NCBI GenBank assembly: GCA_963842295.1
Contig: CAWJFY010000009.1
Span: forward strand, 1 to 64,000
Length of the DNA: 64,000 nucleotides
Reading direction: 5' to 3'
DNA from: JAJNBA01 sp963842295
GTDB taxonomy: Bacteria; Actinomycetota; UBA4738; HRBIN12
Shown here: one piece after another, positions 1 through 8,912 of the stretch
Position numbering within the stretch: position 1 is the stretch's first letter
How the letters are laid out: every line of letters begins with the position of its first letter
Translations under genes and position numbers: made by a program
Notes under the pieces: model-generated
What the model was told of the DNA's origin: nothing
The model's database searches: none
Seen by the model: the letters and a program-made list of their open reading frames with translations, nothing else

Positions 1-2445
1 CGCCGTGCGCAGTTGCTCGCGCGCGTCGAGGCGGCGACCCTCGCGGCGCAGCCACTCGCCGTACACCAGATGCGCCCGGGCGAGCTCCGGACGCAGCCCG
101 GTCCGACCGAGCCGTTCGATCGCTTCGCGATATCGAAGATCCGCGTTCTCGCCATGGCTTAGCAGGGCCCGCGAGCGCGCCTCAGTCCCGAGCGCCCAGT
201 CGGTGCCGGCCGGCTGCGTCACCTCCGCTAGTCGGGCGAGCGCCCTGTGTGCGACATCGATCTCGCCCGCGCGTGCTGCCGCCTCTACGAGCTCCGGGAG
301 CGCCCACATGGCGGGAAATGGGTCGATGTCTTCCGCCGTCACTTGGCGGGCCGCTGTTGCCGCCTCGTCGTACCGGCCGAGGCCGTTGTACAGGACGGCG
401 GCCGCCCACAGGGCGACCCTCACCGCGTGACCGGCCCCGACGGCCTCCGCCATCGAGATCGTGGCCTCGATCAAGACCGACGCCTCGGCCTCCCTGCCCT
501 GCAGGGATCGGAGCCGCAGCGCCGCGAAGGGCGGGAGCCGGCTCCCGGTCGCCGCCGCGACGCTGTCGCTCTCAGCGACGAGCAAAGCCGCGTCCTCGAG
601 GTCCCCGGTGAATACCTTGTCCAGCGCGAGTGCCGAGAGGTGTGCGGGTAGCTCCGCGAGCGCACCGGCTTCGCGGACGATCCGGGCCTGACGCTCGAAG
701 ATGGCGGTGGAGGCATCGGAGTCCCAAACGACGTTGCTGGCGGCCGGGGCGAGCCAGCCCCAGCGCACGACGTCCTCGGCCGGAAGCTCGGCCACGGCGT
801 TCCTCGCGCGCTGCAGGATCGGGGTCGCGACCGCGCGACCGCCCGTGTGCGATCGAGCCAGCCCTTCGAGGAGGAGGTCCAACGGGCCCGGCGGGTTCCC
901 CTTCGACGCGAGGCTCTCGGCGGCATGGCAGATCTCGAGGAAGACGCCCGATGGCGCGAGATGCGCGGCCGCGAACGCCGAACCATACGCGGTTAGGTAG
1001 GCACCCCGAGCGAGCTCCCGGTCGATCGGTTCGAGCTGTCGCGCGGCGTCGAGCAGCAGCTGTGGAGCTTCGTTGCCGTAACCCAGAACGACGGCGACCT
1101 GACCGCGGAGCAGAGCCGCTCGTGCCCTTTCCAACCCGTCGAGCGTGTGAGCCTCCGCTGTCATGAGGAGCCGCTCCACCCTGTCGAACGCTCCGGCGAG
1201 GTACGCCGCCTCGGCCGCGGCCAGCGCGCGGCCCGCGCGGCGCGCCGGGTCCGGTGTCAACTCGACCCCTCGCTGCAGGAACGCAGCTGCTGCTGCCATC
1301 CCGCCACGCGCCTGCGCCCGACCGGCCGACCGTTCGAGTTCGAGAGCCACTTCCTCGTTGGGCCCGGGGGTGGCCCTGGCGAGGTGCCACGCTCGCCGGT
1401 CCGGGTCGGTTTCGGGGTCGATGGCATCGGCGAGCGCGCGGTGGACGCGGTGGCGGTCTTGCGCCGCCGCCGAGCGGTAGGCGGAAGAGCGGACGAGCGG
1501 GTGCGCGAACTCGACACGCCGACCGACCGTGAGCAGCCCGGCGTCCACCGCGGCGTCCACCGCCGACATGTCGATCTCGAGAGCTTTCGCAGCGGTGTGG
1601 AGCAAGAGCGGATCGCCGAGCGGGTCGGCGGTCGCGGCGAGGACGAGGAGCTGCGTGTCGGAGGGGAGCCGATGTAGACGACGCACGTAGCTCTCCTCGA
1701 TCCTGCCGGCGACCGGATGGGTCTCGGGGAACGCGAACCCGCCGGCGAGCTCCGCAGCGTTCCACGTTCGCGGGAACTCGAGCAGCGCGAGCGGGTTGCC
1801 GTGGCTCTCCGCGACGATCTGATCGCAGACGGCCGCATCCAGCGGGCCGATCAGGTTCTCGAGCAGCAGAGCCCGTGCGTCGCGATCGTCGAGTGGGCCG
1901 ACGAGGAGTTCGGGGAGTCCCGCCATGACGCCGTCGCCGATCCCCGTGCGCGCACTACAGACGATCGCGACCCGCTCGGCAAGGAGGCGACGTGCGACGA
2001 ACGACAGCACGCGCGCAGATGCCTGGTCGAGCCATTGCGCGTCGTCGAGGATGCAGACGAGCGGCTGGTCCTCCGCCACGTCGGCGAAGAGCGTCAGCGT
2101 GGCGAGCCCGACGAGGAACGGGCCCGGGACCGGGCCCTCGCTCAGCCCGAAGACCGTCTCCAGCGCGGTGCGCTGCGGCACAGGGAGCCGATCGAGGTGG
2201 TCGAGCATCGTCACGCAGAGCTGGTGAAGGCTGCTGTAGGCGAGCTCCATCTCGGACTCGACCCCCGCCCCCTGAGCGATGCGGGAGCCCGAGGACTCGA
2301 CATGCCCGATCAGATGGCCGAGGAGCGCCGTCTTGCCGACGCCGGCCTCGCCTCGTAGGACGACCACCCGGCTCGTACCGGCGAGCGCATCGACCACAAG
2401 CCGATCGAGCGCCTCGACTTCGGCTTGACGCCCAAGGAGTCTCAT
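1..2445 (-). CDS. LuxR-type AAA/ATP-binding transcriptional regulator (LAL-like), C-terminus cut off
   Basis: Reading on the minus strand from the ATG at 2445 the frame stays open to the window edge (815 codons), so the 3' end is missing. The N-terminus carries a P-loop, GEAGVGKT at about residues 32-39, and a Walker B stretch, LVCILDDAQWLD, at about 129-140, followed by a long Ala/Leu/Arg-rich helical region like the TPR-like middle of large ATP-dependent LuxR regulators. The last visible residues match the part that in this family lies just before the LuxR helix-turn-helix, so the DNA-binding domain is probably just outside the window. The ligand and target genes cannot be read from sequence. 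The gene is divergent from the SDR gene at 2599, with a 153-nt gap that must hold both promoters. Confidence 0.85.
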   Translation of the reverse strand, partial: MRLLGRQAEVEALDRLVVDALAGTSRVVVLRGEAGVGKTALLGHLIGHVESSGSRIAQGAGVESEMELAYSSLHQLCVTMLDHLDRLPVPQRTALETVFGLSEGPVPGPFLVGLATLTLFADVAEDQPLVCILDDAQWLDQASARVLSFVARRLLAERVAIVCSARTGIGDGVMAGLPELLVGPLDDRDARALLLENLIGPLDAAVCDQIVAESHGNPLALLEFPRTWNAAELAGGFAFPETHPVAGRIEESYVRRLHRLPSDTQLLVLAATADPLGDPLLLHTAAKALEIDMSAVDAAVDAGLLTVGRRVEFAHPLVRSSAYRSAAAQDRHRVHRALADAIDPETDPDRRAWHLARATPGPNEEVALELERSAGRAQARGGMAAAAAFLQRGVELTPDPARRAGRALAAAEAAYLAGAFDRVERLLMTAEAHTLDGLERARAALLRGQVAVVLGYGNEAPQLLLDAARQLEPIDRELARGAYLTAYGSAFAAAHLAPSGVFLEICHAAESLASKGNPPGPLDLLLEGLARSHTGGRAVATPILQRARNAVAELPAEDVVRWGWLAPAASNVVWDSDASTAIFERQARIVREAGALAELPAHLSALALDKVFTGDLEDAALLVAESDSVAAATGSRLPPFAALRLRSLQGREAEASVLIEATISMAEAVGAGHAVRVALWAAAVLYNGLGRYDEAATAARQVTAEDIDPFPAMWALPELVEAAARAGEIDVAHRALARLAEVTQPAGTDWALGTEARSRALLSHGENADLRYREAIERLGRTGLRPELARAHLVYGEWLRREGRRLDAREQLRTA

Positions 2446-2598
2446 GACCGGCTCACCACCCCCGATGCGGGAGCCCCTTCGGCGCAACCGTACACCTGTC
2501 GTCCTCGAAGGACGCGCGGCCGCTCGTGTGAGGCGCTCCGGGGGACCAGGGAGTTCCCCTGGTGCGACCCGGGAACCCGACTCGCACGCTGACCCGGC

Positions 2599-3330
2599 AT
2601 GGGTGGCGAACCGCAGCTCGCCGGTCAGACGCTCCTCGTGATCGGCGGGAGTTCGGGCATCGGCCTCGAGACCGCGCGGCGAGCTCGGGCCGAGGGGGCC
2701 GAGGTGATCCTGACGGCGCGCGACCCGGAGCGCGTCCACCGCGTGGGCCTGGAGCTCGAAGCGAGCATCGCCGCCTTCGACGCCACCGACTTCGACCGGC
2801 TGGGCAGGTTCTTCGACGAACTGCCGACGCCGATCGACCACGTGTTGCTGACCGGTCCTGGTCCTCCCGCCGTACCGCTCGCGGGGTTCGACGTCGAAGC
2901 GGCACATCGCGAGCTGGACGCCCATCTCGTGCTTCCGCTGCAGGTCGCGCGGGAGGCTGCCGACCGGGTTCGTCCCGGCGGAACGCTACTGTTCACGGGA
3001 TGCCTCGACGGCGGGAACTCTGCGGTGGGACCGGCGTTCAGCACGGCGCTCACGGCTGCTCTCTCGGCCATGACCAAGCATCTCGCGCGTGAGCTCGCGC
3101 CCATCCGCGTGAACCTGATCGCGGCCGGCTTCGTCGACACGCCGCTGTCGGAGGCGGTCTTGGGCGATCGACTCGAAGCGCGACGTGTGGAGCTTCGGTC
3201 GAGCCTGCCGATCGGGCGCATGATCGCCGCGGCCGACATAGCCGCGCTCGCCGTCCATCTCATGACGAACACGGCGGTCACCGGCGCGACCTTCGACATC
3301 GATGGTGGCCAGCAGCTCGTCGAGGACTGA
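2599..3330 (+). CDS. atypical short-chain dehydrogenase/reductase family protein
   Basis: 243 residues with the SDR Rossmann start: the cofactor-binding motif GGSSGIG lies at about residues 14-20 and the C-terminal part has the usual RVN and DGG patterns. The catalytic Tyr-x-x-x-Lys is absent: where YxxxK is expected, just before the helix ending LARELAP, the sequence reads PAFSTALTAALSAM, with no Tyr or Lys at register. As I recall, a subgroup of annotated SDR proteins similarly lacks this Tyr, so this is probably a family trait rather than decay. Substrate is unknown; oxidoreductase activity is doubtful. There is no clear Shine-Dalgarno before the ATG. The divergent partner is the truncated LuxR-type regulator, which could control it (inference). 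Confidence 0.8.
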   Translation: MGGEPQLAGQTLLVIGGSSGIGLETARRARAEGAEVILTARDPERVHRVGLELEASIAAFDATDFDRLGRFFDELPTPIDHVLLTGPGPPAVPLAGFDVEAAHRELDAHLVLPLQVAREAADRVRPGGTLLFTGCLDGGNSAVGPAFSTALTAALSAMTKHLARELAPIRVNLIAAGFVDTPLSEAVLGDRLEARRVELRSSLPIGRMIAAADIAALAVHLMTNTAVTGATFDIDGGQQLVED

Positions 3331-3473
3331 GGGCTCTTACGCGAGGGACACATGGCGTTGACCAACCGTTGACCAGGCGCCTGTCGTAGCCGCCTACCAT
3401 GCAAGAAAGCCAGCATCTTCCCAGGGCATGATGCGCCGACACCTCGGTGAGGGGGCCTGAGCTGGGACGTTGT

Positions 3474-3548
3474 TGGTGGGCGCTAGAGGATTTGAACCTC
3501 TGACCTCTTCCGTGTCAAGGAAGCGCTCTCCCCCTGAGCTAAGCGCCC
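3474..3548 (-). tRNA. tRNA-Val (GAC)
   Basis: On the minus strand a GGGCGCT acceptor arm pairs with AGCGCCC. The anticodon stem TTCC/GGAA encloses TTGACAC, giving anticodon GAC. The T-arm contains GGTTCAAATCC. The 3' end reads A then CCA, so CCA is genome-encoded. It lies 21 nt from tRNA-Cys in the same orientation, so the two may be co-transcribed. Confidence 0.95.
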
Positions 3549-3569
3549 GAGTCCCACATCGTAGAGGGT

Positions 3570-3643
3570 TGGAGGCGGGGACCGGAATCGAACCGGTGTG
3601 CGAGGCTTTGCAGGCCTCTGCCTAACCACTCGGCCACCCCGCC
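3570..3643 (-). tRNA. tRNA-Cys (GCA)
   Basis: Minus-strand cloverleaf with a GGCGGGG/CCCCGCC acceptor stem, anticodon loop CTGCAAA (anticodon GCA), T-arm GGTTCGATTCC, discriminator U73 as usual for tRNA-Cys, and an encoded CCA. It lies upstream of tRNA-Val in a probable two-tRNA transcript. Confidence 0.95.
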
Positions 3644-3891
3644 GAACGAGGGCCAGTCTAGCCGCGGCCTCCGACCGCACCCTGGCGACCCTCCGCGGCA
3701 GGGTACTGGAAGCCCGCGATCCGCCTGCTTCACGGGTCCACAGACACCCCAGATCTGTTCACCCACTGTTCACAAGGGATCGCCCACAGCGATCCATGCT
3801 CTCGGTAGCCTCGAAGGGAATCGAGGGAGGGGCTTGCGCGTTGCACGATACGTGGGGGCGCGAGCCCAACGCTGAAGGAGAGGACATCGAC

Positions 3892-4065
3892 ATGGTGTGG
3901 TTGATCGGAGCACTGACGCTGGCGCTGGTGGCCATGGGCACGACCTGGGGCACGGTCGGCACGGTCGCGATCCTGATCACGACCGTTGCTTGGCTGCTCG
4001 TCGCGTTCCAGCCCACTCGGGCGGGGGCGATGGTCGCGGACCTGGCGCGGCGCCGGTTCGAGTAA
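3892..4065 (+). CDS. small hydrophobic membrane protein, 57 residues
   Basis: The ATG at 3892 follows a good ribosome-binding site (GAAGGAGAGG) at normal spacing, which supports a real gene despite its size. The product is almost entirely hydrophobic over residues 3-42, enough for one long or two short membrane segments, and ends in a short basic tail (DLARRRFE). I do not recognise a family. It stands alone between the tRNA pair and a strong hairpin at 4088, which probably ends its transcript, so it looks monocistronic. No promoter is obvious in the 250 nt upstream. Confidence 0.6.
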   Translation: MVWLIGALTLALVAMGTTWGTVGTVAILITTVAWLLVAFQPTRAGAMVADLARRRFE

Positions 4066-4087
4066 GAACCTGCTGTCGAAGGAGTGC

Positions 4088-4117
4088 AGGAGGCCGGCCC
4101 GATGGGCCGGCCTCCTT
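4088..4117 (+). terminator. strong hairpin terminator after the 57-residue gene
   Basis: A perfect 13-bp inverted repeat with a 3-nt loop (AGGAGGCCGGCCC / GGGCCGGCCTCCT) begins 23 nt after the stop codon. There is only a short T-run after it, as is common for high-GC actinobacterial terminators. Confidence 0.7.
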
Positions 4118-4195
4118 GCGTTCGGCGTAGATTGACGCCATCAGGGTCGCATCCACCATCGGCCTGGCTCGACAGCGCCCAACAGGAGGATCGTG

Positions 4196-5489
4196 ATGAA
4201 CGCCGTCCGGCGCGCCAGCTTCGTCATCAGCTCTGCTTGTGTTCTCAGCCGTGATGTGGGCCAGCCTCGCCCTCGCCGTTCCCGGCGTGCTTGATGGCAC
4301 CTTCGGCGGCGACGGCAGGGTGACGACCAATTTCGCCGGTGGGTTCGCCGGCGCCAACTCGGTCGCGATCCAGGCCAACGGGAAGATCGTGGCCGCAGGC
4401 GGAGCCAGAGGAGGGGGCGGGAGTTTCGCCGTGGCCCGTTACAACACCGACGGAACCCGGGACACGACGTTCGGCGGCGACGGCAAGGTGACGACGGACT
4501 TCACCCAAGGACGCGACGTGGCCTTCGGCGTCGCCATCCAGGCCGATGGGAAGATCGTGGCGGCAGGCGGAACCAGGCGCAGCGTCGGCAGGTTCGCGCT
4601 CGCCCGCTACAACGTCGACGGCACACTCGACACCACCTTCGGCGGCGACGGCAGGGTGACGACCAACTTCACCCCCGGGGAGGACGTCGCTTCCGGGGTC
4701 GCGATCCAGGCGAACGGGAGGATCGTGGCGGTGGGAACCGCACACTCCGATTGTGGTTGCAACAGGTTCGCGCTGGCCCGGTACCACGCCGACGGCACGC
4801 TCGACACCAGCTTCAGCGGCAACGGAAGGGTGACCACTCCGTTCCGATTCGGCGCCCGTGCCGAGGCGGTGGCCATCCAAGCCGGCGGGAAGATCGTCGC
4901 GGCGGGGTCATCCTCGGAACTGGCCCGGTTCGCGCTGGCCCGCTACCACGCGAACGGCACCCTCGACACCAGCTTCAGCGGCAACGGCAGGGTAGCAACG
5001 AGCATGGGGCGGGGAGAGACGGCCGCGACGGGCGTGGCGATCCAAGGGGACGGGAAGGTCGTCGCTGCTGGATACACCGACGTACCCCATGAGTTCGGCG
5101 ACACGTTCGGCCCCGGCAGGTTCGCCCTGGCGCGTTACCTCCTCAACGGCAGCCTCGACCCGAGCTTCGGTGGCGACGGGAGGGTCAAGACGAGATTCGG
5201 CAGCAAGAACGCCACCGCCAACGACGTCGCGATCCAGGGGAACGGGAAGATCGTGGCCGTGGGCCAAGCAGTCGGCGGCACCGGTCGGTTCGCGCTGGCT
5301 CGGTATAACCGTCTCGGAGCGCTCGACGCCTCCTTCGGAGGTGACGGCAGGGTGACCACGAACTTCACCGCCGGGGAAGACTTGGCGTCCGGGTTGGCCA
5401 TCCGGGCCGGGAGGATCGTGGCCGCGGGTCGAGCCGGGGGGTTCGGCCGATCCGGAAGGTTCGCCCTGTCCAGGTACCTCGTGGCATAG
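4196..5489 (+). CDS. secreted delta-60 repeat (beta-propeller-like) protein with an apparent frameshift in the signal peptide
   Basis: The body carries seven copies of a ~55-60 residue repeat built around LDTTFGGDGRVTTNF, then VAIQANGKIVAAG, then RFALARY: the delta-60 repeat found in large secreted bacterial proteins of unknown function. The 3' frame is open only from 4200, and the first start in it is GTG 4239, which has no ribosome-binding site. An ideal AGGAGGA lies at 4184-4190 in front of ATG 4196, whose frame begins MNAVRRASFVISSA and differs by one base. Joining the two frames near 4235 gives a normal signal peptide (MNAVRRA, then a hydrophobic core ending SLALAVPG). This suggests a one-base insertion, a real mutation or an assembly error. 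There is no LPxTG-like signal or C-terminal membrane segment. If unframeshifted, the CDS is 4239-5489. Confidence 0.75.
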
Positions 5490-5570
5490 GCCGAGGGAAC
5501 CCGAAAGGATCCGGGCATCCCCCGCCGTCTGCCGTTGGGGGTTTGTGGTTGGCTCCTTTCGGAGATCCGG

Positions 5571-7199
5571 ATGGCGGAACGTATGAGCGGTTCGCGGACG
5601 AGAGCGGTTGCGCTCGTGGCAGCGCTGTCGCTGCCACTCGCGGGGCTGGCGCTCCTCCTGGGTATCCCGAGCCTCGACGTCCGATGGGAGCACCATCCCT
5701 CGCATTTCCTGCTGGTGCTTGGTGTCGCAGTCGTCGACACGGTGCTCGGCCTTGCGATGAGCGAGGCGGCCGCGCGGCGAGACGACGGCCGGTTGTTCCT
5801 GGTGTCGCTGGTCCTGCTGGCGAGCGCCGGCTTCCTGGCCCTGCATGCCCTCGCCACCCCGGAGGTCCTCATACGCGAGCCGAACAACGGGTTCGTGATC
5901 GCGACGCCGATCGGGCTGTTCCTCGCAGCAGGATTCGCTGCGGCTTCGGCGCTGGAACCGGAGCACGGGCGGGCGCGAACCTCACGATCGACGCGACGCT
6001 GGGTCCGATGGGCGCTCCTCGTGGTGCTCGTCGCCTGGGCGATCGCGTCCCTCACCGGCGCGTCCTTCCTTCGTCGCCCGGCACCGAGCGAGGCACCCGC
6101 GCTGATACGCCTCATCGCACCGGTGGCGATCGGTCTCTACGCCTTCGCCGCTGCGCGGTACCTGACCGTGTTCGCCCGTCGCAGGCAGTTGCTTCCACTC
6201 GCGGTGGCGACCGCGTTCGTTCTCCTCGCCGAGGCCGTGCTCACGATCATCGTCGCTCGCAGCTGGCACGCGACGTGGTGGCAGTGGCATGTGCTGATGG
6301 CGATCGCGTTCCTGGTGATCCTGCTCGCCGCCCGGTCCGAGTACATGCGAGGGGGATCGATCACGGCCGCGTTCGGCGGGCTCTATGTCGAGCGGACCCT
6401 CGAGAGCCTCGATCGCCGACAAGCTGATTCATTGACGGAGATGGTCGAGGCGGTCCGAGGCGAGCAACCCCTCGCGCTCATCGTGGAACGATTCCGTGCG
6501 ACGGGCACGAGCGTCGAGGAGATCTCCTCCCTCGAACGCTCGGCCCGAGAGCTGGTTCGCATCGACACGCTGTTCCGCCGGTACGCGGGCCCTCGACTCG
6601 CGGAACGTCTCGAGCGAGAGCCCGAGTTCGCGCGACTCGGAGGCAAAGAAACGGACGTGACCGTTCTCTTCGCCGATCTGGCCGACTTCACCTCGTTCAG
6701 CGAGGGCAGGTCCGCCTCCGACGTGATCGACATGCTCAACAGCTACTGGGAGCGCGTGGTGCCGGTGGTGGTCGACCAAGAGGGTGGCCTCATCGAACGA
6801 TTCGCCGGCGACGCCGTCATGGCAGTGTTCAATGCCCTCGACGACCAACCCGATCACGCGCTCCGCGGCGCGAGGGCTGCCTTGGCCATGCAGGAACACA
6901 CGCGAAGGATCGCGGCGGAGCATCCGCACTGGCCGCGGTTCCGGATCGGTCTGAACAGCGGGCTCGCCGTCATCGGCAACGTGGGCGCAACGGGCCAACG
7001 GAGCTTCGCGGCTGTCGGTGATACGACGAACGTGGCGGCACGGGTGCAGGCCACGGCCGAACCGGGCCAGGTGCTCCTCGCAAGAAGCACGTACGACAGG
7101 ATCCGGGGTCTCGCGAGCGTCCAACCACTCGGGGCCGCTTCGCTGAAGGGCCGGGCTCAGGCGATCGACCTGTACGAGCTCCGAGCGATCCTCCCGTGA
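5571..7199 (+). CDS. membrane-anchored class III adenylate/guanylate cyclase
   Basis: 542 residues from the ATG at 5571, preceded by GGAG 6 nt upstream. The first ~270 residues hold about eight hydrophobic helices, followed by a linker and a C-terminal class III cyclase domain (about 355-535). Metal-binding Asp residues are visible in FADLADF (D369) and ERFAGDAVMAVF (D414), and the transition-state Asn/Arg pair in GDTTNVAAR (N487, R491). The position that is usually Lys in adenylate cyclases (before FxGD) is Arg here, so base specificity is uncertain. The reaction is cyclisation of ATP (or GTP) to a cyclic nucleotide at the inner membrane face. No HAMP domain is evident. It stands alone and converges on the TIGR02588 gene. 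Confidence 0.9.
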   Translation: MAERMSGSRTRAVALVAALSLPLAGLALLLGIPSLDVRWEHHPSHFLLVLGVAVVDTVLGLAMSEAAARRDDGRLFLVSLVLLASAGFLALHALATPEVLIREPNNGFVIATPIGLFLAAGFAAASALEPEHGRARTSRSTRRWVRWALLVVLVAWAIASLTGASFLRRPAPSEAPALIRLIAPVAIGLYAFAAARYLTVFARRRQLLPLAVATAFVLLAEAVLTIIVARSWHATWWQWHVLMAIAFLVILLAARSEYMRGGSITAAFGGLYVERTLESLDRRQADSLTEMVEAVRGEQPLALIVERFRATGTSVEEISSLERSARELVRIDTLFRRYAGPRLAERLEREPEFARLGGKETDVTVLFADLADFTSFSEGRSASDVIDMLNSYWERVVPVVVDQEGGLIERFAGDAVMAVFNALDDQPDHALRGARAALAMQEHTRRIAAEHPHWPRFRIGLNSGLAVIGNVGATGQRSFAAVGDTTNVAARVQATAEPGQVLLARSTYDRIRGLASVQPLGAASLKGRAQAIDLYELRAILP

Positions 7200-7204
7200 T
7201 CCCG

Positions 7205-7222
7205 CCGCACCAGCTGGTGCGG
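7205..7222. terminator. palindromic hairpin between convergent genes
   Basis: CCGCACC-AGCT-GGTGCGG, a perfect 18-nt palindrome able to form a 7-bp stem, lies between the stop codons of the cyclase gene and the convergent TIGR02588 gene. It could terminate both transcripts. No T-run. Confidence 0.45.
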
Positions 7223-7234
7223 GCATCCGGGGTC

Positions 7235-7633
7235 TCAGGGGTTCGTGTAGCTCACGACTTCGGCCTGGGGCTGACCCGCGGTGCCCGTGGGTACCACGAC
7301 GGTCGCGGATTCCTCGTCGCCCTTCGCCACCAGGTCCAGGTTGACCTCGCGAACCACGTCGCCCACTGTCACCTCGATGACGACGTGCTCGGCGCTGGTC
7401 CCGCCGACGTTCGTGACGATCACCTCGAGGGGCCGGCCACCGCTCGCAGGGCCGCCAGCGTCCGTGACCGTGACACGGACGTCGACCGGACCGCGGGGTC
7501 CCGAGAGCTCGCCCACCACGAGCCCGATCACGACAGCCAGGATGGCGGCGAGCGAGCCCAGCAACAGCGCCCACTCGAACGACGTCCGCTTCCGCCCCAT
7601 CCCACCCCTGCCGGAGCTTCGCTTCGAGGTCAT
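7235..7633 (-). CDS. TIGR02588 family protein, single-pass membrane protein
   Basis: 132 residues: a short basic N-terminus (TSKRSSGRGGMGRKR), one membrane helix (WALLLGSLAAILAVVIGLVV), then a ~90-residue beta-rich outer domain (VDVRVTVTDAG to QAEVVSYTNP) resembling a small Ig-like fold. The start ATG overlaps the stop of the TIGR02587 gene by 4 nt (ATGA), implying translational coupling. As I recall, TIGR02588 proteins occur only as the partner of TIGR02587 membrane proteins, which this pairing matches. No function is established. Confidence 0.85.
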   Translation of the reverse strand: MTSKRSSGRGGMGRKRTSFEWALLLGSLAAILAVVIGLVVGELSGPRGPVDVRVTVTDAGGPASGGRPLEVIVTNVGGTSAEHVVIEVTVGDVVREVNLDLVAKGDEESATVVVPTGTAGQPQAEVVSYTNP

Positions 7634-8436
7634 ATCAGCATCCGCCCCAGCGCCGCTCCGATCGAGGCGGGGAACGCCAACGTGACCACGCGCGCCGTCG
7701 CAGCGCCGTTCAGCTCCTCCACGCGTCCGAACATCGCGAGCATCGCAGCAGACACGACGAAGGCCACCGCGTACGCGAGGAGCGTTTCGGTGAGCGGCCC
7801 CTGGGTCGCCCCGTCGCTCGCGACGCGTTGTTCGCGGCCGCCGAACTCGGCGTAGAAGACCATGAGGTAGGGAAGCACGAGTGAGGCGATGACCAGCAGA
7901 CCGAGGCGGATGCCGTCCAGCTCGGCGGCGAGGAGGATCGGCTCTTCCGTCGGAGCGATGTTCAGGGCGAAGACCAAAGCGCCGCCCGCGGCGACGAGCA
8001 GATCGCCGGCACCACCCGGGATCTGCTCCGACTTCTCCCCTCCGCTGACCGGCGCGAGCGCCACCCCAACGGAGAAGCCGATGCTGACCGGGATCGCGGT
8101 CAGGGCGGCGACGCCGAGCACGTTTTCCAGCGAGGTCTCTTGCCCGACCCGGTCGAGCAGGAGGAGCAGCAGTGCGGCGAGCAGCAGGGACAGGCCCATC
8201 CCGACCACGGCGTCCTCCATCGGTCGGTGTGTCCGCCCTGGACGGAACCCCACGAAGTAGGACAGCGCCACGTTCACCGCGAACGTGCCGACCAGTCCGG
8301 CGAGGATGACTATCGGCGAGATGCTCCGTCCGTGCAGCCAGGTCTCCTGGGTGTACAGCAGTGGCACCCCGAGGAGGGCACCCCCCGCCACTCCTCGCAT
8401 CACGTCTGTTGCCGACGTCGCCCTTCCGGCCATCAC
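7630..8436 (-). CDS. TIGR02587 (DUF2391-like) integral membrane protein
   Basis: 268 residues with about seven hydrophobic helices, including GVAGGALLGVPLLYTQETW near the N-terminus and a polyleucine-rich segment (LSLLLAALLLLLLDRV) near the middle. Conserved-looking polar spots are QETW and APTEEP in loops. The likely start is GTG 8436, followed directly by an in-frame ATG. It is the first gene of a two-gene operon with the TIGR02588 protein, and the small Cys-rich gene at 8481 lies just upstream on the same strand. The function of the family is unknown; a transporter or signalling complex is possible but not shown. Confidence 0.85.
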   Translation of the reverse strand: MMAGRATSATDVMRGVAGGALLGVPLLYTQETWLHGRSISPIVILAGLVGTFAVNVALSYFVGFRPGRTHRPMEDAVVGMGLSLLLAALLLLLLDRVGQETSLENVLGVAALTAIPVSIGFSVGVALAPVSGGEKSEQIPGGAGDLLVAAGGALVFALNIAPTEEPILLAAELDGIRLGLLVIASLVLPYLMVFYAEFGGREQRVASDGATQGPLTETLLAYAVAFVVSAAMLAMFGRVEELNGAATARVVTLAFPASIGAALGRMLI

Positions 8437-8480
8437 GGGACCATCTCTCAGGCCCGCCCACCCGATGATCCGCTGGGGGG

Positions 8481-8636
8481 CTAGCCCTGCTGCTCCGCCA
8501 TCCTCTGCATGTTCTGGATGGCCTCGCTGGGAGAGATGTCGTTGGCCTCCGCCGCGGCAACGATCTCGCTCCAGTTGATGTTCCGCTCGTCACCCTGCTT
8601 GTCTTCGGCGATCCCGCATCCACAGGTGGCGCACAT
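8481..8636 (-). CDS. small Cys-rich protein, 51 residues
   Basis: The ATG at 8636 has an excellent GGAGGAG ribosome-binding site, which favours it over in-frame starts further upstream. The product begins MCATCGCGIAEDKQGD, a compact Cys cluster like the metal-binding N-terminus of HypB-type proteins, followed by a predicted helix pair (NINWSEIVAAAEANDISPSE and AIQNMQRMAEQQG). A small metal- or redox-active role is plausible, but I know no family. It lies 44 nt upstream of the TIGR02587-TIGR02588 pair on the same strand and may be the first gene of that transcript. Confidence 0.65.
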   Translation of the reverse strand: MCATCGCGIAEDKQGDERNINWSEIVAAAEANDISPSEAIQNMQRMAEQQG

Positions 8637-8912
8637 CGGCTCCTCCTTCTTCCCGGATGGTTCCCTCGACTGCTCCCGACAGCCTTCCCCTCTGGAGGCC
8701 ATCTGAAACGGAAAGGTGTTCTATCCGGGTGAAAGGGGGTCGAGTAGAGGCTGCCGCACCGCCCCGGCGGCGGAGCCGGGCGGGCCCGGTCAGCATCGGC
8801 CGGGGTCTGGTGCATCTGCCCTCAGCTGAAGGGCCGACTACCGTCCACGAGCGGGACCGCATACGGAAGACCCCGGACGAGAGCTATCGCCGAACTGTGA
8901 AGGGGTGATCCG

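Noticed and set aside
8703..8912. Riboswitch-like segment (GAGTAGAGGC, similar to the start of a lysine element)
   Set aside because: The remaining conserved parts of the lysine riboswitch are absent and the downstream gene has no link to lysine.
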